DNA of 64,000 nt. Origin: Janthinobacterium sp051380735. Lineage in GTDB: Bacteria; Pseudomonadota; Gammaproteobacteria; Burkholderiales; Burkholderiaceae_D. A program made the translations under genes and the position numbers. Under the pieces are notes generated by a model. The model saw nothing but the letters and a program-made list of their open reading frames with translations, was not told where the DNA came from and searched no databases. Every line of letters begins with the position of its first letter. Position 1 is the stretch's first letter. The DNA lies in the NCBI RefSeq assembly GCF_051380735.1, contig NZ_JBNYXQ010000004.1:186001-250000 (forward strand), read 5' to 3'. Shown here in pieces: positions 9,249 to 17,478 of the stretch.

Positions 9249-9434
9249 ATGAAGATGCACGACAGCGCGCCCGGCGCTTCCCTCCACCTCAATCCCCATA
9301 CACCCATTTTGCTGCCGTATGCCCGCCTCGGCAGCGTTACCCTGGCCACCTGTGCCCGCAAGCTCAATACCGGTGCGGCGCGCTGTATCAGCGCCACTAC
9401 GCCATGGCCGGCATTGCTGCCGCAGCAGTCATGA
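9249..9434 (+). CDS. possible small leader protein, 61 residues
   Basis: Short open frame between the FNR-type promoter and the enoyl reductase gene. Its TGA overlaps the ATG of that gene (ATGA at 9431-9434), the overlap style used throughout this operon. The product has no recognised domain and no membrane segment. The ribosome site is weak (GGAAAAG further upstream). The same stretch is also open in the reductase frame, so this may be chance; coupling of the reductase to it is an inference. Confidence 0.3.
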   Translation: MKMHDSAPGASLHLNPHTPILLPYARLGSVTLATCARKLNTGAARCISATTPWPALLPQQS

Positions 9435-10231
9435 GTCCCGGCGAAGAGGCGAAACTGCCGAAACCCTTGTTCGACCTTGAGGGAAAACGAGGCCTGGTGG
9501 TGGGCATTGCCAATGAGCACAGCATCGCCTGGGGCTGCGCGCGCTCCTTGCGCGCGGCTGGCGCCGAACTGGCGCTTACCTGGCTCAATGACAAGGCCCG
9601 ACCGCATGTGGAACCACTGGCGCAGCAACTCGGTACGTCCATTACGGCGCCGCTCGACGTGTCGGTGCCGGGCCAGCTCGAGGCTTTGTTCGAACAGATC
9701 AGACAGCAATGGGGCAGCCTGGACTTCCTGGTCCACTCGATCGCCTTTGCACCGAAGCAGGATCTGCATGGCCGCGTGACGGACAGCTCGGCCGACGGTT
9801 TTGCGCAGGCGATGGATATTTCATGCCATTCCTTCATGCGCATGGCAAAACTGGCCGAACCGCTGATGGGGCACGGCGGCAGCCTGATGGCCATGACCTA
9901 TCTGGGTGCAGAGGAAGTGATTGCCGACTACGGCCTGATGGGCCCCGTGAAAGCTGCGCTGGAAGCCTCGGTGCGCTACCTGGCGGCTGAACTGGGGCCG
10001 GCCGGCATCCGCGTCAATGCCATTTCGCCTGGCCCGCTGGCCACCCGCGCCGCTTCCGGCATCGCCCATTTCGACCGCCTGCTGGCCGACGCCGAAGCAC
10101 GCTCGCCGATGCGCCGCCTGGCCAACATCGATGACGTCGGTGCCTTGTGCGCTTTCCTGGCCGGCGACGGTGCACGCGCCATCACGGGCAGCACGTTGTA
10201 CGTCGACGGCGGCTACAACATCGTCAGTTAA
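9431..10231 (+). CDS. FabI-like enoyl-[ACP/CoA] reductase (SDR family)
   Basis: NADH-dependent enoyl-thioester reductase of the FabI type, 266 residues from the ATG at 9431. GIANEHSIAWG (25-35) is the FabI cofactor motif, and Tyr157, Tyr167 and Lys174 keep the FabI spacing (10 and 7) in YLGAEEVIADYGLMGPVK. The C-terminal DGGYNIVS is typical. The frame is open back to the promoter region (ATG at 9404 and 9185, TTG at 9170), but the extra part is Arg/Pro/His rich and unlike the family. Being first in an acyl-kinase operon rather than a fatty-acid cluster suggests an added, non-housekeeping enoyl reductase, possibly acting on crotonyl-CoA to reoxidise NADH. That role is inferred. Confidence 0.85.
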   Translation: MSPGEEAKLPKPLFDLEGKRGLVVGIANEHSIAWGCARSLRAAGAELALTWLNDKARPHVEPLAQQLGTSITAPLDVSVPGQLEALFEQIRQQWGSLDFLVHSIAFAPKQDLHGRVTDSSADGFAQAMDISCHSFMRMAKLAEPLMGHGGSLMAMTYLGAEEVIADYGLMGPVKAALEASVRYLAAELGPAGIRVNAISPGPLATRAASGIAHFDRLLADAEARSPMRRLANIDDVGALCAFLAGDGARAITGSTLYVDGGYNIVS

Positions 10232-10315
10232 TCAATCGCGGCAGCATGCGCCTGGCCATCCGGCCGGGCCGTGGCAATGCCGTCCCATACGCTGGAAAGC
10301 ACAACAAGGAACCCC

Positions 10316-12544
10316 ATGAAGACTCCATCCGCAGCCATTTTCTCGACCGGCGGCCTGCCCTCGCCGGGCATGCTGGGTGACTATGCGCGCGACTCGTGGC
10401 AGCGCATCGTGCTGTACGCAGACGTGATGCGCAAGCGTGGCAACCAGTACCAGGAACACTTGGTCGAAGACGTGCCGAACGTGCTCGATTTTCCGGCCGA
10501 AATCGTGATGACGGGCGTGGACCTGCCGCGCCCCGTCAACTACGGCCTGGTGCGCATCCTGGCGCCCGACCTGCCGCAGCCAGATCCGTCCAAGCGCCCG
10601 TTCGTGGTGGTCGATCCGCGCGCCGGGCACGGCCCCGGCATTGGCGGCTTCAAGGCCGAAAGCGAAGTGGGCGTGGCCCTGCGCGCCGGCCACCCGTGCT
10701 ATTTCATCGGTTTTCTGCCCAACCCGGTGCCGGGCCAGACGGTGGAAGACGTGATGCATGCGGAAGTGGCGTTCCTGGAAAGGGTGATTGCCCTGCACCC
10801 GCACAGCGAAGGTAAACCCACGGTGATCGGCAATTGCCAGGCCGGCTGGCAGATACTGATGACGGCCGCCATGCGGCCCGACCTGTTCGGCCCGATTATC
10901 GTGGCCGGCGCGCCCGTGTCGTACTGGGCTGGCTGGCATGGCCGCAACCCGATGCGCTATTCGGGCGGCACCCTGGGCGGCAGCTGGGCCACGGCGCTGG
11001 TCGGCGACCTGGGCAACGGCCGTTTCGACGGCGCCAACCTGGTGCAGAACTTTGAAAAGCTCAATCCGGCCAATACCCACTGGAGCAAGCAGTACAACTT
11101 GTATGCCAACATCGATACGGAAGCGCCACGCTACCTGGAATTTGAAAAATACTGGGGTGGCCATGTGTTTCTGAACGCCGTCGAAATGCAGTATATCGTC
11201 GACAATCTGTTTATCGGCAACCGCCTGTCCACCGCCCAGCTGATTACCTCTGATGGCGTGCGCCTGGACCTGCGCAATATCAGCTCGCCCATCGTCGTGT
11301 TCTGCTCGAACGGCGACAACATCACGCCGCCGCCACAGGCGCTGGGCTGGATCACGGATCTGTACCGCGATGACGCCGAACTGCAGGCGCATGGCCAAAC
11401 CATCGTCTATTCGGTGCATGACAGCATCGGCCACCTGGGCATCTTCGTGTCCGGCAAGGTGGGGCGCAAGGAGCACGAGAAGTTCGCCAGCAATATCGAC
11501 CTGATCAACCTGCTGCCGGCCGGCCTGTATGAAGCGAAGATTGCCGACAAGACTGCCGACACGCTCAATGCCGACCTGGCCAGCGGCGATTATGTGCTGT
11601 CGGTCGAGCCGCGCGGCATCGACGACGTGCGCGCCATCGTGCAGCCCTCTGTGGAAAATGACCGCAAGTTTGCCGCCGCAGCGCGCGTGTCGGAAATCAA
11701 TCTGTCGCTGTACCGCAGCTTCGTGCAGCCATGGGTGCGCGCCGTAGTGACGCCACAATCGGCACGCATGCTGGAATTGACGCACCCGCTGCGCGTATCT
11801 TACGAGCGCTGGAACGACCATAATCCGCTGGCCAAACTGGTGGCAAGGGAAGCCGACAAGGTGCGCGCGCACCGTGCCCCGGTAGCCGCCGATAACCCAT
11901 TGCTGGCGATGCAGCAAGCGTGGTCGAATGCCATTACGGCGGGCCTGAACAGCTGGCGCGACCTGCGCGACACGGCCACCGAACAGGCTTTTGACTTTAT
12001 CTATGGCAATCCGATGGTACAGGCACTGGCGGGCCAGGGCGCAGGCAGCATTCCCCGTCCGCACCCTGGCGCCCTGGCTGGCCGGGTTGATCTTGCCGCC
12101 GACCTTGACGACGAGCTGTACCAGGGTGGCCTGGCGGAAGCCGGGGTACGCGCACTGTTTTACGTCCATCGCTTCCGTCCGGCTGCCGACGAGCGCCGTT
12201 TCAACCTGACCCTGAAACTGTTGCACCCCCTGTTCAAGCAAGGCGCGCGCATGGATGACTTGCGCAGCGTCGTGCGCCGCCAGGCGAGACTGATGCAGCA
12301 CGATTTCGACGCCGCCATTGCCGCCCTGCCAGTGCTGCTGTCGCACGCCGAACCTGATGCGGTGCGCGCGATGGCTGGCGGCCTGGAGCAGGTCGTGCTG
12401 ATGTTCGACGTGCCCACGCCCGATGAAAAGGCGGGTCTGGCGCAGATGCTGGAGGTCTTCGCGGGCGCTGCGCAAGCATCCACCGGTATCAATAACGCGG
12501 CGACCAGGAAGAGCACCGCTGCTACCACCGCTGCCACCGCATGA
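10316..12544 (+). CDS. DUF3141 protein with PhaC-like alpha/beta-hydrolase core
   Basis: 742 residues from the ATG at 10316, which has AAGGA 5 bases upstream. The N-terminal half is an alpha/beta hydrolase. A nucleophile elbow VIGNCQAGWQ puts Cys174 where PHA synthases carry their catalytic Cys (GxCxGG). An Asp334 motif GDNITPP and a His373 motif IGHLGIF resemble the PhaC Asp and His motifs. The C-terminal half (about 400-742) is helical with no assigned function. Members of this family are often annotated as PHA-synthase-like. A polymerase, thiolase-like depolymerase or acyl-transfer role is possible; none is shown. Its stop overlaps the following gene region and it sits between enoyl reductase and hydratase/phosphotransacylase genes. 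Confidence 0.85.
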   Translation: MKTPSAAIFSTGGLPSPGMLGDYARDSWQRIVLYADVMRKRGNQYQEHLVEDVPNVLDFPAEIVMTGVDLPRPVNYGLVRILAPDLPQPDPSKRPFVVVDPRAGHGPGIGGFKAESEVGVALRAGHPCYFIGFLPNPVPGQTVEDVMHAEVAFLERVIALHPHSEGKPTVIGNCQAGWQILMTAAMRPDLFGPIIVAGAPVSYWAGWHGRNPMRYSGGTLGGSWATALVGDLGNGRFDGANLVQNFEKLNPANTHWSKQYNLYANIDTEAPRYLEFEKYWGGHVFLNAVEMQYIVDNLFIGNRLSTAQLITSDGVRLDLRNISSPIVVFCSNGDNITPPPQALGWITDLYRDDAELQAHGQTIVYSVHDSIGHLGIFVSGKVGRKEHEKFASNIDLINLLPAGLYEAKIADKTADTLNADLASGDYVLSVEPRGIDDVRAIVQPSVENDRKFAAAARVSEINLSLYRSFVQPWVRAVVTPQSARMLELTHPLRVSYERWNDHNPLAKLVAREADKVRAHRAPVAADNPLLAMQQAWSNAITAGLNSWRDLRDTATEQAFDFIYGNPMVQALAGQGAGSIPRPHPGALAGRVDLAADLDDELYQGGLAEAGVRALFYVHRFRPAADERRFNLTLKLLHPLFKQGARMDDLRSVVRRQARLMQHDFDAAIAALPVLLSHAEPDAVRAMAGGLEQVVLMFDVPTPDEKAGLAQMLEVFAGAAQASTGINNAATRKSTAATTAATA

Positions 12545-12552
12545 AGGACCAT

Positions 12553-13962
12553 ATGAATTCCCGTGATGAACTCAATATCGTGCGCAACCGCACCTTCGAT
12601 CAGATCGCCATCGGCGACAGCGCCAGCATCGAGCGCACCCTGAGCGCCGACGATATCGCGCTGTTCGCGGTAATGTCGGGCGACGACAATCCGCAGCACC
12701 TCGACGCCGAATTTGGCGCCTCGTCGCGCTATCAGGGCGTGATCGCCCATGGCATGTGGGGTGCGGCGCTGATCTCGGCCGTGCTGGGCACGCGCCTGCC
12801 CGGCGCCGGCACCGTGTATGCGGGCCAGACCCTGCGCTTTTTGCTGCCGGTACGCGTCGGCGACACGCTTGCCATCAGCGTGACGGTGACGCAGCGCGAG
12901 CCGGCCACGCGCCTGGTGACGCTGGCCTGCCGCTGCGTCAACCAGCGCGGCGAAACCGTGCTGGAAGGAGAGGCAGAAGTGATTGCGCCAGCCGAACAGA
13001 TAGCACGCACGCGCGCCACCTTGCCCGAGGTGCGGCTGCACAATGGTGACGGTACGCGCCGCTTGGTGGAGCAGGCGCGCAGCAAAGGCCCGATCAAGGT
13101 GGCGGTGATTCATCCGTGCGATGAACTGAGCCTGGCCGGTGCGCTCGACGCGCACGCGGCTGGCCTGATCACGCCCATCCTGGTGGCGCCGCGTGCGCGC
13201 CTGGAAGCGGTGGCCGCTGTCGCCGGCCTGAGCCTGGAGGGCATCGCCATCGAGGACGTGGAACACAGCCATGCGGCCGCCGCGCGCGGCGCCGAGCTGG
13301 CCGGCAAGGGCGAAGTCGAAGCGCTGATGAAGGGCAGCTTGCATACGGACGAACTGATGTCGGCCGTGCTGGCGGCCACGGCCGGCCTGCGCACCAAGCG
13401 CCGCGTCAGCCACTGCTTCCTGATGCAGACGCCCGCCTATCCACGTCCCTTCATCATCACCGACGCCGCCGTCAATATCGTGCCGACCCTGGAAATGAAG
13501 GCCGACATCTTGCGCAATGCGATCGATCTGGCCCACGTGATCGGCGTGGCCTGCCCGCGCGTGGCGATCCTGGCCGCTGTGGAAACGGTCAACCCGGCCA
13601 TGCCGGCCACGGTGGACGCCGCCGCCCTGTGCAAGATGGCCGACCGTGGCCAGATCACCGGCGCCATCCTCGACGGCCCGCTGGCCTTCGACAACGCCGT
13701 GTCGATCGCGGCGGCCACCGTCAAGGGCATCGTCTCGGAAGTGGCCGGGCGCGCCGACATTTTGCTGGTGCCCGACCTGGAAAGCGGCAATATGCTGGCC
13801 AAGCAGCTTGAATACATGGGTGACGCCGACACGGCCGGTATCGTGCTGGGTGCGAAGATCCCGATTATCCTCACCAGCCGCGCCGATTCACGCGCCAGCC
13901 GCATCGCATCGTGCGCGCTGGCCGTGATGCTGGCCAGCCATTACCGGAGTACGCCACCATGA
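12553..13962 (+). CDS. bifunctional MaoC enoyl-CoA hydratase/phosphate acyltransferase
   Basis: Fusion of 469 residues. The N-terminal MaoC hot-dog domain (about 10-140) carries the (R)-hydratase signature DDNPQHLD with catalytic Asp45 and His49, followed by GVIAHGM. The C-terminal domain (about 160-465) is a phosphotransacetylase/phosphotransbutyrylase, with DGPLAFDNAVS and VPDLESGNMLAKQL. It would hydrate or dehydrate (R)-3-hydroxyacyl-CoA and swap CoA for phosphate. The start at 12553 has AAGGA 4 bases upstream; an alternative ATG at 12541 overlaps the previous stop. The stop overlaps the kinase start (ATGA). The pairing of both activities on one chain, next to an acyl kinase, suggests channelling from hydroxyacyl-CoA to acyl phosphate. 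Confidence 0.9.
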   Translation: MNSRDELNIVRNRTFDQIAIGDSASIERTLSADDIALFAVMSGDDNPQHLDAEFGASSRYQGVIAHGMWGAALISAVLGTRLPGAGTVYAGQTLRFLLPVRVGDTLAISVTVTQREPATRLVTLACRCVNQRGETVLEGEAEVIAPAEQIARTRATLPEVRLHNGDGTRRLVEQARSKGPIKVAVIHPCDELSLAGALDAHAAGLITPILVAPRARLEAVAAVAGLSLEGIAIEDVEHSHAAAARGAELAGKGEVEALMKGSLHTDELMSAVLAATAGLRTKRRVSHCFLMQTPAYPRPFIITDAAVNIVPTLEMKADILRNAIDLAHVIGVACPRVAILAAVETVNPAMPATVDAAALCKMADRGQITGAILDGPLAFDNAVSIAAATVKGIVSEVAGRADILLVPDLESGNMLAKQLEYMGDADTAGIVLGAKIPIILTSRADSRASRIASCALAVMLASHYRSTPP

Positions 13963-15173
13963 ACCAGCCTGTCCATCAAGACGGCGTACTGATCCTGGTG
14001 CTCAATTGCGGCTCGTCGAGCATCAAGTTCGCGCTGTTTGCTGCCGGCCAGGACGGCGTGGCGCAGCAGCCCGAATGGAGCGGCAAGGTCGAAGGCATAG
14101 GCCGTGAAAAAACACTGTACCGCGCCGGCGGCCTGCCAGCCGAGACGCTGGTGTTCGCACCGGAACAGGCGCACCACGATGCGCTGGCGCATATCCGCGA
14201 AAAGGTGGTGCAACAACTTGCGGGGCGGCGCCTGCACGCCGTGGCCCACCGCGTGGTGCATGGCGGCAGCAAGTATTTTGCACCGGTACTGATCGACGCG
14301 GCCGTGCTGGCCGACCTGAAAACCTATGTGCCACTGGCGCCCTTGCACCAGCCGTTTGCGCTGGAGGCGATCGAAGTGCTGCTCGAATCGCGCCCCGATA
14401 TCGCCCAGGTGGCGTGCTTCGACACGGCGTTTCATCACACCGTGCCGCAGGTCGAACAGATGCTGGCGCTGCCCTACGATGCCTGGGAACGGGGCTTGCG
14501 CCGTTATGGCTTTCATGGCCTGTCGTACGAATACCAGTCGCTGGTGCTGGAGCAGCGCTTCGGCAGCGTTGCGCGCGGCAAGATCATCGTCGCCCACCTG
14601 GGCAGCGGCGCCAGCCTGTGCGCGATGGAGAACCTGCAGAGCGTCGGCACCACCATGGGCTTTTCCGCGCTCGACGGCCTGATGATGGGCACGCGCTGCG
14701 GCGCGCTTGATCCGGGTGCCGTGATCTACCTGATGGAGATCGAAAAACTGTCGCTGGAAAAAGTGGCCCATGTGCTGTACCACGAGTCGGGCCTGCTGGG
14801 CATCTCGGGCGTGTCGGCCGACCCGCCGGTGCTGCTGGAGCAAGAGGACCGGCAAGATGCCACGGGCGAACGTATCCGCGCGGCGCTGGCGCTGTACGTA
14901 CGCCGCATCGTGCGCGAGATCGGCGCGCTGACCGCCGTGCTCGGTGGGCTGGACATGCTGGTATTTACGGCCGGTATCGGTGAACACAGCGCGGTGCTGC
15001 GCCAGCGCATCTGCGACGAGCTGAACTTTGTCGGCCCGCTGCTCGATGGCGATGCCAACGAACGCAACGCCAGCCTGATCTCGACGGCGGACAGCCGCAT
15101 CGTGGTGGGCGTCGAGCCGGCCAATGAAGAGTGGGTGGCGGCCCGCCATGCGGCAAGGGCTGTATTGTCGTGA
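13959..15173 (+). CDS. ackA: acetate/propionate/butyrate-type kinase
   Basis: ASKHA-fold kinase, 404 residues, that makes ATP from ADP and acyl phosphate (or the reverse). LVLNCGSSSIKFALF near the N terminus, the phosphate loop AHLGSGASLCAMEN, GTRCGALDPGAVIYL and the C-terminal FTAGIGEHSAVLR are diagnostic of the acetate/propionate kinase family. The ATG at 13959 overlaps the stop of the hydratase/phosphotransacylase gene by 4 bases. It is the last gene of the FNR-box operon. Chain-length preference cannot be read from the sequence, so acetate, propionate or butyrate are all possible. Confidence 0.93.
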   Translation: MNQPVHQDGVLILVLNCGSSSIKFALFAAGQDGVAQQPEWSGKVEGIGREKTLYRAGGLPAETLVFAPEQAHHDALAHIREKVVQQLAGRRLHAVAHRVVHGGSKYFAPVLIDAAVLADLKTYVPLAPLHQPFALEAIEVLLESRPDIAQVACFDTAFHHTVPQVEQMLALPYDAWERGLRRYGFHGLSYEYQSLVLEQRFGSVARGKIIVAHLGSGASLCAMENLQSVGTTMGFSALDGLMMGTRCGALDPGAVIYLMEIEKLSLEKVAHVLYHESGLLGISGVSADPPVLLEQEDRQDATGERIRAALALYVRRIVREIGALTAVLGGLDMLVFTAGIGEHSAVLRQRICDELNFVGPLLDGDANERNASLISTADSRIVVGVEPANEEWVAARHAARAVLS

Positions 15174-15223
15174 GGGCCAGCGCTGAAGGGAGAAATTGCC
15201 TGTTTGCAGTATTTTCCCCCATG

Positions 15224-15239
15224 AGTGCGCTAGCGCACT
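15224..15239. repeat. 16-bp perfect palindrome
   Basis: AGTGCGCTAGCGCACT lies 51-66 bases after the kinase stop. There is no long T run directly behind it, so it is either a weak terminator stem for the acyl-kinase operon or an operator for the next gene. Confidence 0.5.
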
Positions 15240-15319
15240 GTGTGGTTTTGGATTGTTCTCTACTATGAAGTCATGCCACTGCGGTGTTTCACCAGAAACC
15301 AGCGCAGTGCTGGCAAATT

Positions 15320-15348
15320 TTGAACATTTTGCCCGCCTTTAGTAAAAA
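15320..15348 (+). promoter_or_regulatory. putative sigma-70 promoter for the Lys/Ala-rich protein
   Basis: TTGAAC at 15320-15325 and TAAAAA at 15343-15348 are separated by 17 bases, with an A/T-rich tract continuing downstream. The gene start at 15379 follows with an AAAGG ribosome site. Confidence 0.5.
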
Positions 15349-15378
15349 ATAATTTAAACCATATTGAAAGGTCACATC

Positions 15379-15846
15379 ATGAACAAATTACTCGCCGCCC
15401 TGATCGCTACCGTATTTGCTACCGCAGCCATCGCTCAAACCAGCACCCCGGTCGCCAATGCCCAGGCATCGGCACAAAAAGACGTCAACAAGGCTGTCAA
15501 TAAAGAAGCCAAGGTAGATGCCAACGCGAACGAAGACGTCGCCAAGGCACAAATGAAGGCTGACGAAAAGAAAGCTGACGCCAGCCACAAGGCAGCCAAA
15601 ACCAAAGCCAAGGCACACGACAACGTGGTTGATGCCGATCCGGAAGACAAAATGAAGGCGCAAGCCAAGGCCGACAAGAAAGCCGCCAAAGCTGACGCCA
15701 AAGCCCACAAAACGGCTGTCAAAGCGGACGAAAAACTGGCCAAGGAAAAAGTCGAAGCCAATGCTGACAAAGCTGTTGCCGCCACCAAAACCGCAGAAGT
15801 GAAAGCCAAGGCCGACGCTGATGTGAAAGCTGCTGCAGCCAAGTAA
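15379..15846 (+). CDS. exported Lys/Ala-rich low-complexity protein
   Basis: 155 residues from the ATG at 15379 (AAAGG site upstream; an in-frame ATG at 15364 is less good). A clean Sec signal (NKLLAALIATVFATAAIAQ) is followed by about 130 residues made almost only of Ala, Lys, Asp, Val and Glu, in irregular repeats such as KADKKAAKADAKAHK. No domain is recognised. It is highly charged and likely extended, helical or disordered. It may be a stress- or envelope-associated protein. It has its own promoter and a strong terminator, so it is a single-gene unit. Confidence 0.75.
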   Translation: MNKLLAALIATVFATAAIAQTSTPVANAQASAQKDVNKAVNKEAKVDANANEDVAKAQMKADEKKADASHKAAKTKAKAHDNVVDADPEDKMKAQAKADKKAAKADAKAHKTAVKADEKLAKEKVEANADKAVAATKTAEVKAKADADVKAAAAK

Positions 15847-15892
15847 TTCGCAGCATCCGTCCGCAGGCCACTCCTGCAGGATAGGAGGAAAG

Positions 15893-15919
15893 AAAGACAG
15901 CTTCGGCTGTCTTTTTTTT
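15893..15919 (+). terminator. rho-independent terminator
   Basis: Nine-base stem AAAGACAGC / GCTGTCTTT (15893-15901 and 15906-15914) with a stable TTCG loop, followed by T to 15919. It ends the Lys/Ala-rich protein gene. Confidence 0.92.
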
Positions 15920-16038
15920 CGTCTGGACGTTTTTGCCAGGCCATTTGCCAGGCCATTTAGCAGTTTTGATACGTATCAAATCCCGTCGGTTTCGCCATGC
16001 CATAGTGTTTTTCCCGGACACCCTGAAAAGGAAATATC

Positions 16039-16995
16039 ATGGCGACCTCGAACCCCACTGCGCAAGTACGCAGCTGCGCCACCATGGACGTGCACCGCCG
16101 CCTGCTCAATGAAAATCCGGCCTACGCCCTGGAGCGCGACGAGATTGAAAACATGACCTTGCTGTACCAGCAAGGGCGCGGCATTGCCGGGCCTGCGGGC
16201 GTGACGCGCATTCCGGTGGTGGTGCATGTGGTGTGGCATACGGCGGCGCAGAATATTTCAGACGCGCAGATCGCCAGCCAGGTCGATGTGCTGAACCGCG
16301 ATTTCCGCCGCGCCAATCCTGATGTCGAGGCTACGCCGGCGCCGTTCCTGCCGTTCACGGCCGACGCGCGCGTCGAATTCGCGCTGGCCACGCTTGATCC
16401 GCAGGGCGCCGCCACCACCGGCATCGAGCGGCGCCAGACGACAGTGTCCGCCTTTCACCCCGACGATGGCGTCAAGTCGCAGGCCTCGGGCGGCCTCGAT
16501 GCCTGGCCGGCCGCATCCTACCTGAATATATGGGTCTGCCCGCTCGGTGGTGGTCTGCTCGGCTATGCGCAGTTCCCCGGCGGTCCGATTGAAACGGATG
16601 GCGTGGTGATCCTGCACTCGGCTTTCGGCACCATTGGCACGGCCGCGCCGCCGTTCCACCTGGGCCGCACCACCACGCATGAAGTGGGGCACTGGCTGAA
16701 CCTGAATCATATCTGGGGCGACGATGGCACCGGCTGCAGCGGCACCGACAATGTCGGCGACACGCCCAACCAGGGCGGCGCGAACACGGGCCAGCCGCCG
16801 TTTCCTCAAGTGTCATGCAATAACGGGCCGCACGGCGACATGTTCATGAATTATATGGACTATGTCGACGATACGGCCATGTTCATGTTCACGGCCGGCC
16901 AGGTGACGCGCATGCAGGCTTGCCTGGATGGTCCGCGCGCCGCCATCGGCACCGGTGGTGGCATTGCACCCGCGTCGACGGCTGCAATGCCTTGA
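16039..16995 (+). CDS. M43-family (cytophagalysin/pappalysin-like) zinc metalloprotease
   Basis: 318 residues. The metzincin signature HEVGHWLNLNH (His214, His218, His224, Glu215) followed by IWGDD, and the Met-turn region FMNYMDYVDD, place it in family M43. An N-terminal part with RIPVVVHVVWHT and a Cys-containing loop (GTGCSGTDNVGDTP) is typical. The N terminus MATSNPTAQVRSC has no hydrophobic segment, so no Sec signal is visible; either export uses another route or the enzyme stays inside. A ribosome site (AAAAGGA) precedes the ATG. A 108-residue gene follows after about 34 bases on the same strand. Confidence 0.88.
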   Translation: MATSNPTAQVRSCATMDVHRRLLNENPAYALERDEIENMTLLYQQGRGIAGPAGVTRIPVVVHVVWHTAAQNISDAQIASQVDVLNRDFRRANPDVEATPAPFLPFTADARVEFALATLDPQGAATTGIERRQTTVSAFHPDDGVKSQASGGLDAWPAASYLNIWVCPLGGGLLGYAQFPGGPIETDGVVILHSAFGTIGTAAPPFHLGRTTTHEVGHWLNLNHIWGDDGTGCSGTDNVGDTPNQGGANTGQPPFPQVSCNNGPHGDMFMNYMDYVDDTAMFMFTAGQVTRMQACLDGPRAAIGTGGGIAPASTAAMP

Positions 16996-17029
16996 GCTGC
17001 CAGGTATCGTATTTCTGAAGGAACAAAAC

Positions 17030-17356
17030 ATGCATCTCGATGTGCCAAACGGCAGCTGGACCCACTCCTTCGAAGAAGACGAGGCTGGTTTCGAAGTTTA
17101 CCGCCCCACGGCCACGTTTGCCTTTCCGCCCGGCCGCAAGGGCAGGCAGGCACTGGAATTTGGCCTTGCCGACGGTGTGACTGGCGTCACTTTCCTGGCG
17201 CCGGGGCCAGACGACCGGCCCCACGTCGCGCCCGGTGGTGCCCTGCATGCGCTTGGGCAGGGCCGTTATGCCGATGACATGGGCAGGGTGCTGGAAATTG
17301 TCGAAGCCACGCCCGCCATCCTGAAGCTGGTGCGGCACAGAATCGGACAGGGCTAA
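17030..17356 (+). CDS. small protein of unknown function next to M43 protease
   Basis: 108 residues from an ATG with a good GAAGGA site. I recognise no family. It is acidic at the N terminus, Gly/Pro rich in the middle, with a predicted C-terminal helix (MGRVLEIVEATPAILKLVRHRI). No signal peptide or membrane segment. The start is about 34 bases after the protease stop, so co-expression is likely; an inhibitor or partner role is possible by analogy with other protease-adjacent small proteins but is unproven. Confidence 0.6.
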   Translation: MHLDVPNGSWTHSFEEDEAGFEVYRPTATFAFPPGRKGRQALEFGLADGVTGVTFLAPGPDDRPHVAPGGALHALGQGRYADDMGRVLEIVEATPAILKLVRHRIGQG

Positions 17357-17478
17357 AGAAACTCCACCATGTAGCCGTTGGTCTGGAGCAACGTGCGCCC
17401 CCTCTTCACGCGAGATTCTTGCTAATATCGACAACCGGTAGCAGATTCCACTGTTCAGCCGGCCTGATGAGGCGCGCC

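Noticed and set aside
9170..9430. N-terminal extension of the enoyl reductase to 9170 or 9185
   Set aside because: Extra residues are Arg/Pro/His rich and absent from the FabI family; the ATG at 9431 fits the family start.
15388..15708. Minus-strand frame opposite the Lys/Ala-rich gene
   Set aside because: Gly/Leu/Phe/Val-rich mirror of the Lys/Ala codons, no ribosome site.
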